A DNA stretch of 64,000 nt, from the NCBI GenBank assembly GCA_025642075.2, contig JAODUO010001207.1, positions 1 to 64,000 of the forward strand. The letters run 5' to 3'. The DNA is from Ridgeia piscesae. Its lineage: Eukaryota > Annelida > Polychaeta > Sabellida > Siboglinidae. Under the pieces are notes generated by a model. The model saw nothing but the letters and a program-made list of their open reading frames with translations, did no database searches and had not been told where the DNA came from. Position 1 is the stretch's first letter; every line of letters starts with the position of its first letter. Made by a program: the position numbers and the translations under genes. Positions 47,906-61,095 of the stretch are shown here, one piece after another.

Positions 47906-50900
47906 AAGAAGCGCAAGCAGTGTATGAGACTACATTAAAAAGCATGATACACTAGTATCGAGCATCCTCGGGATACACCCCTGGACAATAATGTAAATCT
48001 CAACGATTGTATCTTTCCTTCAGTCTTTTGTTTGTTCAGTGAATGAACGACGGAACCATCGGACCAAGTTGCATAGATCCACGAACTGTAGACAATTAGT
48101 ACATCTTGGAATTGCCGAGACATCCGTCTAGTCCACGTTTGGTGCGTCCCTGTACACTGATTTCCTTATCGGACAACGGTCGGGTGTCTTTGTGTCTATG
48201 CTAGTTAATTTGCAAAATGTTAAAGTTACATTTGAGTGAATAACATTTTGTTATGTTCTGTCATCTCTGTTACTGGTCACTGGTTACAAGAACTTACGCA
48301 GCTACACTTGTCTTCTTGTCATCGAACCCAAGACACCCCAAGGGATGACTTAAATTCGATTTGAGAAATGGTGAAACGCCACGAGTACAACACGTGTCAA
48401 GCACTGATTAGATACAGCTTTATATTGCCAAACAAATTGGGACCAGTCTCGGATCACAGAAGCACCACCACTGGCACAAATTGACGTAGCCAACTGGCTA
48501 GTGAGGGATCTATGTGTGATTAACTGTCCGATCTAACAAGTAATTGCAATTTTTTTTATGTAACACTGATGGGTGATTCGTGGCTGATAGGCTGCGCAGA
48601 AATCTACAGAAAACGAAACACCATGAACACAAACGCAACTATTTCAATTTTATTGTTTAAAATAACATCGTGACTGGAACAAAACTATGTTTTGTATTTC
48701 TCTCTTTCTGTATATAGATATAATAATATATACGCTATAATATGCATTAAATAACTGTGCTTGAAGAATGTAATCAGAGGCAAGTGGTAATAGGGCTCAA
48801 CTAATTTAACTTTTAATCTGATTTGAATTTTCTCGCAAAAATCTTTGCATAACAATCGTATAATGCTGAACATGCAGTATTTTATATTTTGGTTCCAAAA
48901 ACAAAATAGCTAGCTTCAAATGCAAATTTTTAATTAGTATTTTCATCTTATGCACTCTTGTATAATTTATACACTTTCATATAAAGTACCAGAAGTACAT
49001 CATTTTAATACCAAAAATGGCAAAGCTGTTTATTGATTGTGTTTATTGCAGAGATTAAACACAATTTTAATATCAAAATATCAATGTCCTCTAATTCAGT
49101 GCCTTATCGTTGGGTCCAAGAGGTTGGAGTTTGGACAAATACAAAATGTTCCTCCCATGTACAAACTGTACTCGTGATAGTTATGTCTTGCTGATTACAC
49201 AAGCAAGACACAAATGAGATCGCAGCAGACTTGCATTGCATAGCAACAAGACTGCAATATGTGTGTGTATGTTTACGTGTACATGCATGTGTGTGTGTAA
49301 GTGACCATGTATGCGTGTACTTCTGTGAGTGCACACACATATGCATGCCTTTTTGCATGTGCTTTATCAAACTCCTATGTACACATGTATACATTGCACG
49401 GACAAGATAACACACAACTGTGAAACATTAGCATCTTGCCTGTTTCATAAGTGACTGGCTACAATAAGAAAACAGTGGCTGCATTCACTGAAGTTAGAGA
49501 AAACAGCAACTCCAAGTGGAAAGGTACTGAACTAAACAAGGCGCTACTTCATCTAAAGAAACAGCATATGAGCACTGCGAATTCCAAACAAAAACTACCC
49601 CTTCTTCCTTTGCAAGCTTTACAAGTACCACTCACAGCAAACAAGACAAGACCAAGACCACCCATGGCTCAAGTGCAGAATTCTGGAAATGTTAAGAAAG
49701 ACAACATACAAAGATGCTGCTAAACAACAACATGCAAAACTGGTTCAAAACACTGGTATATAAACAGGTAGTACTGTGTTACTCAAACAACAGGCTGGCA
49801 TACTTGAAGTGCTCCTCTTCAAGTTTTACTTGGCTTAGCTGCCATCCATTGAGTACACATAATACATCAGCCATTGACAAAATACAAATACACATAAACA
49901 TACATCAAAACAACACAAATAAACATGAGAGTATGTTTCCTTTACATAGAATTTTTCTCTAACTGCAAGTGACAATTCTCTTATGGTCACTGAAAACAGT
50001 CTTGCGTAATATACATATATCGCTTGGCTGATATGGTGGTGTCTGCATCATTTAAGAGCGACTTAATATATGTTAGCGTCAGTGTCCTGTCTCAGGCTTC
50101 ACAGTGGCATCAGTCATATAAGAGACCATGAGACCAGGTTGTCTCATAACCCCACCAGTCTCTGCCCTCCTGGATGGTTGTGGGCTGCTCCACAACCCTA
50201 TTATGCTCTGTAGATGCCCTCCAAGTTGGTTCGAGCTTGCTTCACCACCACATTAGTCTCTCTCACTGAAACACACACAACATCACTCAACATCACTCAC
50301 CAAGTCCAAGAGCAACAATTATCCAATTTACACAGCACCCCTCCAAACATTGGTTGCTTTACACTTCATGCAAACAACATTTTAATTTTTGAAGCACCCT
50401 GTTGTCCTACAATGTATTACACTGCACTGGGACATAGATGTTGTCTTTTAATGCTAATTACTTGTTTTCATTCGCAAGAAAACAATCACACTCAGTCCGC
50501 TGTATTTCTCAGTCACTGTCAAAAAACACACATTGTTCATTACTAAAAAAACTCTCAAACATCACCAATGAAAAGCATAAATAAAGAGCCACTGCTCCTA
50601 AAGTTATGTAAAATATTTATATAGCAATTAATGGTACTAAAAATGACCATCATACAGTAGATGACGAATTCCTAAAGTATTCACATTATACGGTTGCTCT
50701 GGCATCAATTTGACAAGCAGTTGTCTGCAATGACCTTTGCAAGTCACATAACAGATCCTCAATGAATTGTAGTTAGAAACAATCTCGGAAAACAAACCTA
50801 ACGCTATGAACTACTGGTTCATGCCCATCACATGTTCAGTATGAATCCTAAAACCAGTACCATTGACCAATGGTCTTAGATTAATCCCTGAGAGGTTGGC

Positions 50901-51042
50901 GCCCGAGCGACAAATCATCTAGGAGGATAACATTGAAATACCTGCATGGCTATGTTACAGTTACATGAGATCCTAGGAGAACACATCTGATATCAATGTA
51001 TTATCAAGACCTAATGGATGGCCTATACATATCATCACTTAC
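47906..51042. other. No gene recognised
   Basis: Possibly 3' flank or introns of the coiled-coil gene. Frames at 49451-49723 and 50214-50546 (plus) and 49415-49104 (minus) have no domain. A short CA/TG-rich tract is at 49.26-49.35 kb. Confidence 0.4.
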
Positions 51043-51091
51043 ATTCTCTGGCGATCGCTTTCTCCACTTTCTCCTTACGTCTGTTGTTGGC
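51043..51091 (-). CDS. Candidate small exon of the coiled-coil gene
   Basis: TGATTTAG acceptor and AAT|GTAAGT donor enclose 49 nt reading ANNRRKEKVEKAIARE in one frame. Strong donor and charged helical composition support it; the phase (1) differs from the phase-0 exons upstream, which argues for caution. Confidence 0.3.
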
Positions 51092-52440
51092 CTAAATCAG
51101 CAGAATATATCATCAGTCAACACGCGCACATGACAACACATGGTCTATGATGACAACACTGGACTGTGACTAATCAGACAAAATAACATAAGCAAGATGG
51201 TGCTTGCTTATGGGCTAAGATCATTTTGAAGAAACATGTAAATGGACACAGTTGGAAGCAGACTGCCAAAGTCAACTGTCTGTTTCAACTGACTAGGAAA
51301 ATTGATCATTAAACATTTAAGGATGTTTTTTTTCAAGATGCAAAGAAGCCACTGTTGTATCACAGTGGACACTATTTCTGTGACACACCAGATGGCATCA
51401 ATGGCATTCTGGTATGGCATACTCTGTCATATTCAAGTAGGAGGGAAATCATTTTGAAGAAGCAAAATTAAGCTTATGAGCTCATAAGAATGTCACTGAA
51501 ACTGTTCCCAGGGAACAAACACACAGAGAAGACTGAGGGGCAGGAGAGAGAGTGACACAGAGACAAAGGACAGTGCAAAGGTCGTCATCAATTGGATGAG
51601 TGTGCAAAGAAGTTAGGATGGGTAGGCAAGATTAAACAGGTAGGTTTCACAAGAACAAGCACACGTGTACAGTGAAGAAGACTCGCACGGGTTGTGTCCT
51701 TCAACTACTAAAACTACCAACTAACCTTATTTACAGTGTGTTCACTTACTGCTATGCTACTGGGCCTGTATTCTCGAAAGAAGAATAACATAACTGAACT
51801 TTATATACTATGGCTGAGAAAATGCTGTCAGCATATCAAAATATCTAAGACATGAGAAAGTTTTCCAAGAATACCAGTTTTCATAGTTTTGCAAATGTAA
51901 TTTTCCTTGCCATATTTGCAGCAAACTGTTTGATAATACAGGCCCATGACCTTAATAGGCACCGTCCTGAATACATTAGCCACGCTCACAAACCAATGAG
52001 ACAATGAATAACTCTGCATGATTTCATCAGGAGTAGCGCTGCCCTGTGTTAAATCTACAGAGGTACAACTGTTGAATTGTGCATTAGAGATACAACTACC
52101 TGGTACGTAACCAAGACACATTTACCTGTAATGCTTTCTGACAAAAACACATTTGTGAAACAAGTGACACTCTTTTTATAACGATTTATCATCAATCAAT
52201 ATGTTTACAGGACCCATTTATAATATTGGCGTTTGTAATACCGATCAACTTCAAACATAATGTAATCAGTGTAATACCAAACATCACACTGCAGTACCTG
52301 AAACCTGTGCCTGGTTTGATGTCAACAATCCCCAACGAACTTTACTTCACCAAAACAAATGTTCAGAACTACATCGCAACTTCAGTTGGTTTGTGGGCGT
52401 GACTGAAGTATCCGGGACGAAGCTTACACTACCATCTCAC
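51092..52440. other. Intron-like, no exon recognised
   Basis: AT-rich sequence between candidate exons. A 97-codon minus-strand frame (52121-51828) has no domain or splice support. Confidence 0.4.
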
Positions 52441-52506
52441 CTCTAACGTTTCATGTGCAGCTTTCAGTTCACGTTTCAAGAGTTTGTACTTTTCAAGCAA
52501 GCCACA
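52441..52506 (-). CDS. Coiled-coil exon, 66 nt
   Basis: TTGTCAG acceptor and GAG|GTGAGA donor. Encodes CGLLEKYKLLKRELKAAHETLE, a helical heptad-like segment. Phase 0 at both ends. Strikingly similar to the end of the next upstream exon (KYSHMKRELKSMYHKLE), suggesting an internal exon duplication. The protein family is not recognised. Confidence 0.55.
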
Positions 52507-52560
52507 CTGACAACACGCGGGGTGCGACTGGGATGCTGAGTGGACGCCTGGACGCCTTAC

Positions 52561-52650
52561 CTCCAGTTTGTGATACATTGACTTCAGTTCTCTCTTCATG
52601 TGGCTGTATTTACTACGCATGCCCGTCAGTTCACCAGCCAACTGCTCCTT
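52561..52650 (-). CDS. Coiled-coil exon, 90 nt
   Basis: GGTTTGCAG acceptor and GAG|GTAAGG donor. Encodes KEQLAGELTGMRSKYSHM, then KRELKSMYHKLE, an amphipathic helix. Phase 0 at both ends. The 54-nt intron to the following exon is a multiple of three and has no stop, so its retention would add 18 residues (VRRPGVHSASQSHPACCQ) in frame. Confidence 0.6.
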
Positions 52651-54647
52651 CTGCAAACCACAGACGTCTTGTTAAGACTCCTCTAGCATAAGCCAGACAT
52701 GGCATATGTTGATGTCATAGCGTGCGAAAATTAACAATGTGATCTGATGTTAGCCGAGTTCTCAGTTATTTATAATGAATTTTACTAAAAGCTACAAATT
52801 GTATAACCATTTATAAATCCAGTTATTTGGTTGTCAAAATTATTTCTCACCTTAGTGGATGAATAACTGAAGTAATTATTATCAGCAGATGGCTTAATTA
52901 AACAAGGTTATCTATCGATTACAGTAATTTTGTAATGTATTTTTTTTAAATAATCAAGTGAACAATCAATGTATTTAATAATAATAATGCACACAATAAG
53001 TTCAAATAATTACGAAATTGAAATATGTGAATATACAACATGATTATGCTCGTATTTCTGTGCTAATGTTTCTTTGCTCTCTCTCCCTCTCCCTCTCCCT
53101 CTCCCTCTCCCTCTCCCTCTCTCACTCTGCTTGCTCTGTGTGTCTCTCTCAAACGAATTCAGTGGATTAATTGTTAGATATCATCATAGCAATTAGCTGT
53201 GGCAAATTAACACATAAAAGATCTAAGCCAATTCTTCATCATTTAAACATACATATGCTATTTATTAGTATTACACTATTTAGACTATTCACACATTTCA
53301 TAACTGGGCAGAAAAGAACAGGATTTGTGACGGGTAAACTGGTTGCGGAAGATTGAATAGTGACATAAAATTAAGACAAACTGATATAAACAGGAAATTA
53401 GTATCACAGCAGTAATAAGTAATACCATTTTTACGTGGCAGTAAACAGTATCAGACAATATCAACTTGTAAAGGGTACATGAAAAGTTGAAAAATACTAT
53501 ATGAGCATGTTTGATTAGAAATAATTCAGACAGTACACAACGGATCACTTGAACTTGAGTTGTCTAATGTTAAATCAACCCCTGGAAAAAAATGAACTAA
53601 CACAATATGACATTAGCTTCTGTATACAATGATCAAATATAATAAAAGTTGATATGAAACAAAGAAACAATAATTCATGCAGAAGTGCAATACTCATTAC
53701 GTGTAAACAAATAGAGACAAAATCTATTTTTAAAATAAGACAAGAGATTCAACAAACTAACAGAAAGTTTTAAAATGATGAAACGTTGAGGACACAGATA
53801 TCAAAGAGAAACAATATCTCTAACAACTAAGCAGTGTTTTACAAGAGAAGTTTCATGACAACTAGGTGCATTTCAGGATCATTCCACATTTAACATTTGT
53901 TGAGTGCCAGTGTTTGCAGTGGCATGCTTGCTGTGCAATTATTCAACAGACTCTAAATTAAAATACACGTATACCAGTATATAGGAGGCACACTCTGGTG
54001 ATGTCGTCTGTATTTTTTATATCATCTGCATTTGAAATAGTTGTATAAAAATAGCAGATAACGCAGATTAAAATTAGGAAACTAGAGTCAACATGTTATG
54101 TAAGTGTTTCATGAATATTTGTAAAAAGGTGGTTACACATGTCAGGAAACAATGTGACATACATAGCAATAGATCACTGCAATTATATTCCAGAAACACA
54201 CCTGTACTTTATCACTAGAACACAGCTTCAGTTCCATGAGCTTTACAGATGATTATATAACATTATGGCTTCAGTGCCTCCTTACAAGAATCGTGGCACT
54301 ATTGTTGGTTCCCTATGAATATAATTAACTGACATAATTGCAGTGTGTTCTGTTGTAATATTTTGCACACATCGGAAATTTGTTTAAAAACAATTTATGT
54401 GAATTTGTTTACGAACTATTGATAATTAAAGAACTTGAGTGGGCCAAATGTGTATGTAGAGAAGTCGGTCTATGCCACCTCAAATAACCGTTTAAGTATG
54501 TACCGTGTGATGGCATTATGTAGTGGACTGTAGTGAAAACACATTTCAACCAATGTTTTGAGTAATAACACTGAGAAAATGGGGGACTTTTTAGCAATGG
54601 TTGGTGTCTGAACAGTTAAACTATATTTCTCCATTAAACAGCAGTAC
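52651..54647. other. Intron; CCCTCT microsatellite
   Basis: (CTCCCT)n of about 7 units at 53078-53121. A minus-strand frame at 53548-53285 is hydrophobic but has no start or splice support. Otherwise nothing. Confidence 0.5.
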
Positions 54648-54809
54648 CTCCTTGAGCAGTCGGCTATCGCTGGAGAAGTTGCCATGCTTGTCGCGCGGTG
54701 GCAGCTCCGAGAGCCAGAAGAGCCCAACGAGACGCTGTTCGTCTCGCAACACCACCTTGAGGCCATGAATGGAACCAGCAAGTTCCTTCAACAAGCTGTA
54801 GTCTATGCT
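54648..54809 (-). CDS. 162-nt exon of the coiled-coil gene
   Basis: CACACAG acceptor and GAG|GTACTG donor. Encodes SIDYSLLKELAGSIHGLKV, then VLRDEQRLVGLFWLSELP, then PRDKHGNFSSDSRLLKE. Phase 0 at both ends and 54 codons, the same length and phase as the exon at 57796-57635, whose start (TVDDYELLKKEIGESY) resembles SIDYSLLKELAGSIHG. GC content is well above the flanks, as expected for a real exon. Family not recognised. Confidence 0.65.
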
Positions 54810-56699
54810 CTGTGTGCGTGATTGTGGAGCGCGCCATGCGAAACAGTAAACATGATCGTGAACGACAGTGAAACATGCATCATGCATAAGATAAGTGCAC
54901 TGATATTGTATACGTCGCCACATTTTGCTAGAGTAAACACTGATGAAAACATAAAACCATGCAATTTATGTTCGAAGAATTTGTTCAATGTTAAATTTAT
55001 TACAAACTGTGTATAATAATTACACAGTGGCACCAAAAGGGGCTAATTTCTAGAAAAATTTGGCAATTAAACATTGTTACATGCAGATTTATTTTGGTAT
55101 AAAATTGCAACAACAATTTACAGCCATTTGTGATCCCAATTTAAAAATTACGCAAATGTAACTGGGTAATGTACTTCTCTCAGTGAATAAAAATGCACTT
55201 TGATTCACAGTTTTAAAACATTCATATTTTTCATAATAGCACCCATTTTTAATATGAAAGATATAACAAAAAAGATTATGTAAACCCTGTTGGAAAAGTC
55301 TGATTTTTTTGAAATTTACATAGAGATCTCACAGAGAATTTTGATTGTTTTAATATGAATCTTTGTTTATATGCAGTTACAGTGTGGTTCAATTAATGTT
55401 TCTTCCACCTGTCTCATCCCACAGAAACTGCACTACTACAATCTTCTCTTTCTTATAGCAAATGTTCATAAAATGATATAATATTAACAGGTGGTTTAAC
55501 TTTTTGATATGAAGAAAAACTAGGGTACTCCACAAAAGTCAAATGCAGAACATCTCCTATAAAGGAGACAAGGATGTTTGAAGTGAGAGAAGTTATGTCG
55601 TACCCAGTCACATACAACATCGCTTTTCTTGCACCATGCAACATTAATATCATCCAACAACATTAATATCATCAAGCAAAAACATTATAAGTGCCAACCC
55701 CCGTAGGCCTTGGTGATGACTGCTCTGGTTCAAGGGCCTGGTGATGAACAGGAAATCATGTCTTTTAATATAATTATGTAAATATATTTCCATATGAAAT
55801 ATATAAAATGATTCGGAAAATTTTGAAAATATTGTATGTGGATTATATGCAAAAAAGAACTATATTGTAGCTGAAATAAATGATGTATTTCCAATCATTA
55901 AACATCTTACATAAGTGCTTAAACATATGCATGAAACATATGCAGCATTTCCAATTACTAAATATATAAATCAAAACAATTTTATCAATTGCACTATTTC
56001 TAATACCTATTTAAGTCCTGAAACAGATATGATGAAGTAATGAAGTGCCAAGTCGCTTCCATCACACACTCACAACTTGGACAGTCAAAGGTTTCTTGGT
56101 GAGCAAGCACAACAGTTACCTTCAAGTCTTATGTCTGCATTTTGTAAGACACATTTGCAAAAAGTAATCAGCCTTGCATTAGAGAAGCAAAGCGCTACAG
56201 TTTGTATCATGCTCATCTCTGAAATTCATCCATAACTCAACCAAGCCTAACTGGAGAAGAGTTGGAAGTTAACTTCTCGAAATTAACTTATTGAAATTCG
56301 TGAAGAGTCGAAAGTTCAACAATGCATTCAAGAACAGTACTGTGGCAAGAAAGTTCTGACAATCTAAAAGGTGGCACAATCACTTAAACTTGAGAAAGTG
56401 AAAGATCTGCCAACAAATACCAGGTTTAAAGAAATATGTTCAATGCCAGATGGAAAGAATAAAACACTATATAATTTCAAAGCTATCTTCCCAGCAAACA
56501 GGTAACAGTTGCAAATAATTCAATTTGGAAATCATTGGTGAACTGAATGGTGATTATTTTGATAAACTCAGTAAAACAATTAAATATTCCTTTATATTAT
56601 TGTAGCCATATGCAATTATTGAGTAATCAAAACATTTACAACAGTACTTAATCAAGTTATTGTTAGTGCCAAGCACTGATAACAACAATTAATAAACAT

Positions 56700-56777
<78 letters not shown>

Positions 56778-57283
56778 CATGTATATCATGCATAAATCCA
56801 ATTACGATTTATCCACAAAATTGGAAAAAACACAACCGACTGGATAACATTGAAGCAACACAATGTTTCAGGTGAAATGGAAACAATTCCATGGAACTGC
56901 AATGGATATGTTAATCTCACAGAATTAGGCATTCCTTTAGTGGACAGGCATGAGGTGAAGCAGATTTAGAGCAAGGTCACGCCATTCTGATAAGACCACA
57001 CATGCAAGGCGCACACAGTCTCAAATAAAACTACCTTCCATCTCTGGGGGGTCCAGGGGGTGAAGAAGTGCAGGGGGACGAGAGAAAACAACATCAGTAC
57101 GACATACAACAACTGCTCTGATTAACAGTAACACTGACTAGGATCATACAAAATCAGAAGCTATTTTTCGGTATCTGTGATATCATAAAAGCTTTAGTGC
57201 AGATATGCCAAAAAGTGTACCAATTGTCCAGCTTTTACTTTATAATGTTTATGTGTGGCTTTTAAAGGACATCCTCCATTCTA
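54810..57283. other. Intron, no exon recognised; CA/TA run
   Basis: AT-rich. (CA)n then (TA)n at 56700-56772. A patch at 57.04-57.06 kb (minus CCCCCCAGAGATGGAAG|GTAG) could be a tiny exon but is too weak to call. Confidence 0.5.
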
Positions 57284-57347
57284 AATAATTAATTTAGTGA
57301 AATGTCTGCAAATAATTATTTGCAGACATTTCACTAAATTAATTATT
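57284..57347. repeat. Perfect 64-bp palindrome
   Basis: Arms of 32 bp, no spacer, centre between 57315 and 57316 (ATAATTAT). All 32 pairs match. The arm contains AATTTAGTGAAATGTCTGCA. Confidence 0.95.
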
Positions 57348-57469
57348 ATTTAAATCAACAATTTAAATAACTAGCTGTACCTAAATACAAAATACATTGC
57401 CTTAATTAAAAACATCTGTTGACCCTCATATCTGTGTCATTGTCAAATTGTATTTTGTGTGTGTGTTTG

Positions 57470-57533
<64 letters not shown>

Positions 57534-57634
57534 TACACACATACATTTATATATATAAATATATATACACATGCCACCACTAACTACTGTGCATATGTAT
57601 ATGTGCTGTGAACTAGCCTAGCAAGATGTCGTAC
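57348..57634. other. Intron; (TA)n run
   Basis: (TA)n at 57476-57528 and a shorter one at 57548-57568. No exon. Confidence 0.6.
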
Positions 57635-57796
57635 CTTGGCTGGAGACAGACGGTCAAATCCCCGCAGCCTCTCTTTCACACGAGCCTCCATCCCGTGCAC
57701 GGCAACATAGCTCTCTCCGATCTCCTTCTTCAGTAGTTCGTAGTCATCAACTGTGCCGAGGGCGTAGAGAGAGCGGAGATCTGACCCCACCCTGCG
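57635..57796 (-). CDS. 162-nt exon of the coiled-coil gene (first of the pair)
   Basis: TATCCCAG acceptor and AAG|GTACGA donor. Encodes RRVGSDLRSLYALGTVDDYE, then LLKKEIGESYVAVHGMEARV, then KERLRGFDRLSPAK: mostly helical and charged. Phase 0 at both ends. An alternative acceptor five bases later (GCGCAG) would break the frame, so the 162-nt form is preferred. GC-rich relative to flanks. Likely a cytoplasmic scaffold-type helical protein, by composition only; I cannot name the family. Confidence 0.65.
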
Positions 57797-58090
57797 CTGG
57801 GATACACCTAGTGGCAGGGTCAAGTGTTAGCATAAAGGGTAGAGGATAAATAGACCTGATCCTACCCTGCATTGTGAAATATCTAAGATGGGGGCAGTAG
57901 TGAGGGTTAGAGGGTAAATAGATCTCAACTTTCTCTGCATTGTGAGACATCTAGCGATGGTGAAGAGATTAGCACAAGGGGTGGAGGGTAAATAGATATG
58001 ACCTTACCTTACATGGTTAGACATCTAAGATGGGGAGAGGCAGTAGCTAGCATAAGAGGTAGAGGGTAAATAACTGGCATTGTGAGACAT
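57797..58090. repeat. Degenerate 80-100-bp repeats upstream of the minisatellite
   Basis: GGGTAAATAGA(C/T)CT.A..CT..CCTGCATTGTGA.A.ATCTAAGATGGGG recurs three to four times. A related GGTAAACAGATCTGAA.TAACCCTACGGGGCAGGG occurs at 61.2-61.3 kb on the far side of the minisatellite, so the 27-bp array sits within this older array. Confidence 0.65.
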
Positions 58091-61000
58091 CTAAGACAGG
58101 GTAATGGTTAGCCATGGATGAAATAGAGATATGGTTAGCCATAAATGAAATAGGGTAATGGTTAGCCATGGATGAAATAGGGTAATGGTTAGCCATGGAT
58201 GAAATAGAGATATGGTTAGCCATGAATGAAATAGGGTAATGGTTAGCCATGGATGAAATTTGGTAATGGTTAGCCATGAATGAAATAGGGTAATGGTTAG
58301 CCATGGATGAAATTTGGTAATGGTTAGCCATGAATGAAATAGGGTAATGGTTAGCCATAAATGAAATAGGGTAATGGTTAGCCATGGATGAAATAGGGAT
58401 ATGGTTAGCCATGGATGAAATAGGGTAATTGTTAGCCATGAATGAAATAGGGTAATGGTTAGCCATGGATGAAATAGAGATATGGTTAGCCATGAATGAA
58501 ATAGGGTAATGGTTAGCCATGGATGAAATTTGGTAATGGTTAGCCATGGATGGAATAGGGTAATGGTTAGCCATGGATGGAATAGAGATATGGTTAGCCA
58601 TGAATGAAATAGGGTAATGGTTAGCCATGGATGAAATTTGGTAATGGTTAGCCATGAATGAAATAGGGTAATGGTTAGCCATGGATGAAATTTGGTAATG
58701 GTTAGCCATGAATGAAATAGGGTAATGGTTAGCCATGGATGAAATTTGGTAATGGTTAGCCATGGATGGAATAGGGTAATGGTTAGCCATGGATGAAATA
58801 GAGATATGGTTAGCCATGAATGAAATAGGGTAATGGTTAGTCATGGATGAAATGTGGTAATGGTTAGCCATGAATGAAATAGGGTAATGGTTAGCCATGG
58901 ATGGAATAGGGTAATGGTTAGCCATGGATGAAATAGGGATATGGTTAGCCATGGATGAAATAGGGTAATTGTTAGCCATGGATGAAATAGGGTAATGGTT
59001 AGCCATGGATGAAATAGAGATATGGTTAGCCATGAATGAAATAGGGCAATGGTTAGCCTTGGATGAAATTTGGTAATGGTTAGCCATGTATGGAATATGG
59101 TAATGGTTAGCCATGGATGAAATAGAGATATGGTTAGCCATGAATGAAATAGGGTAATGGTTAGCCATGGATGAAATTTGGTAATGGTTAGCCATGGATG
59201 GAATAGGGTAATGGTTAGCCATGGATGAAATTTGGTAATGGTTAGCCATGAATGAAATAGGGTAATGGTTAGCCATGGATGAAATTTGGTAATGGTTAGC
59301 CATGGATGGAATAGGGTAATGGTTAGCCATGGATGGAATAGGGTAATGGTTAGCCATGAATGAAATAGGGTAATGGTTAGCCATGGGTGAAATTTGGTAA
59401 TGGTTAGTCATGGATGAAATTTGGTAATGGTTAGCCATGAATGAAATAGGGTAATGGTTAGCCATGGATGAAATTTGGTAATGGTTAGCCATGAATGAAA
59501 TAGGGTAATGGTTAGCCATGGATGAAATTTGGTAATGGTTAGCCATGGATGGAATAGGGTAATGGTTAGCCATGGATGGAATAGGGTAATGGTTAGCCAT
59601 GAATGAAATAGGGTAATGGTTAGCCATGGGTGAAATTTGGTAATGGTTAGTCATGGATGGAATAGGGTAATGGTTAGCCATGGATGAAATTTGGTAATGG
59701 TTAGCCATGGATGGAATAGGGTAATGGTTAGCCATGGATGAAATTTGGTAATGGTTAGCCATGAATGAAATAGGGTAATGGTTAGCCATGAATGAAATAG
59801 GGTAATGGTTAGCCATGGATGAAATTTGGTAATGGTTAGTCATGGATGGAATAGGGTAATGGTTACCCATGGATGAAATTTGGTAATGGTTAGCCATGGA
59901 TGGAATAGGGTAATGGTTAGCCATGGATGAAATAGGGTAATTGTTAGCCATGGATGAAATAGAGATATGGTTAGCCATGAATGAAATAGGGTAATGGTTA
60001 GCCATGGATGAAATAGGGTAATGGTTAGCCATGGATGAAATTTGGTAATGGTTAGCCATGGATGGAATAGGGTAATGGTTAGCCATGGATGAAATTTGGT
60101 AATAGTTAGCCATGGATGAACTAGGGTAATGGTTAGCCATGGATGAAATTTGGTAATGGTTAGCCATGGATGAAATAGGGTAATGGTTAGCCATGGATGG
60201 AATAGGGTAATGGTTAGCCATGGATGAAATTTGGTAATGGTTAGCCATGGATGGAATAGGGTAATGGTTAGCCATGGATGAAATTTGGTAATGGTTAGCC
60301 ATGGATGAAATTTGGTAATGGTTAGCCATGGATGGAATAGGGTAATGGTTAGCCATGGATGAAATAGGGTAATTGTTAGCCATGGATGAAATTGGGTAAT
60401 GGTTAGCCATGGATGAAATAGAGATATGGTTAGCCATGAATGAAATAGGGTAATGGTTAGCCATGGATGAAATAGGGTAATGGTTAGCCATGGATGAAAT
60501 TTGGTAATGGTTAGCCATGGGTGGAATAGGGTAATGGTTAGCCATGGATGACATTTGGTAATGGTTAGCCATGAATGAAATAGGGTAATGGTTAGCCATG
60601 GAATAAATTTGGTAATGGTTAGCCATGGATGAAATAGGGTAATGGTTAGCCATGGATGACATTTGGTAATGGTTAGCCATGGATGGAATAGGGTAATGGT
60701 TAGCCATGGATGAAATTTGGTAATGGTTAGCCATGGATGAAATAGGGTAATGGTTAGCCATGGATGAAATTTGGTAATGGTTAGCCATGGATGGAATAGG
60801 GTAATGGTTAGCCATGGATGAAATTTGGTAATGGTTAGCCATGAATGAAATAGGGTAATGGTTAGCCATGGATGAAATTTGGTAATGGTTAGCCATGAAT
60901 GAAATAGGGTAATGGTTAGCCATGGATGAAATTTGGTAATGGTTAGCCATGGATGGAATAGGGTAATGGTTAGCCATGGATGAAATTTGGTAATGGTTAG

Positions 61001-61095
61001 CCATGAATGAAATAGGGTAATGGTTAGCCATGGATGAAATTTGGTAATGGTTAGCCATGGATGGAATAAGGTAATGGTTAGCCATGGATGAACAT
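58090..61095. repeat. 27-bp minisatellite, about 110 units
   Basis: Plus-strand unit GAAAT(A/T).GGTAATGGTTAGCCATG.AT with a few variant types (GAAATTTGG, GAAATAGGG, GGAATAGGG, GAAATAGAGATATGG). Because 27 is a multiple of three and no unit has a stop, a 1036-codon minus-strand frame (MANHYQISS/MANHYPISF type) runs through it. Unit variants change amino acids freely and each unit has its own ATG, which argues against protein selection. It lies in an intron or upstream of the coiled-coil gene. Confidence 0.9.

Noticed and set aside
49451..49723. 90-codon plus-strand frame as a gene
   Set aside because: Lysine/glutamine-rich low-complexity frame without domain; opposite in strand to the neighbouring coiled-coil gene.
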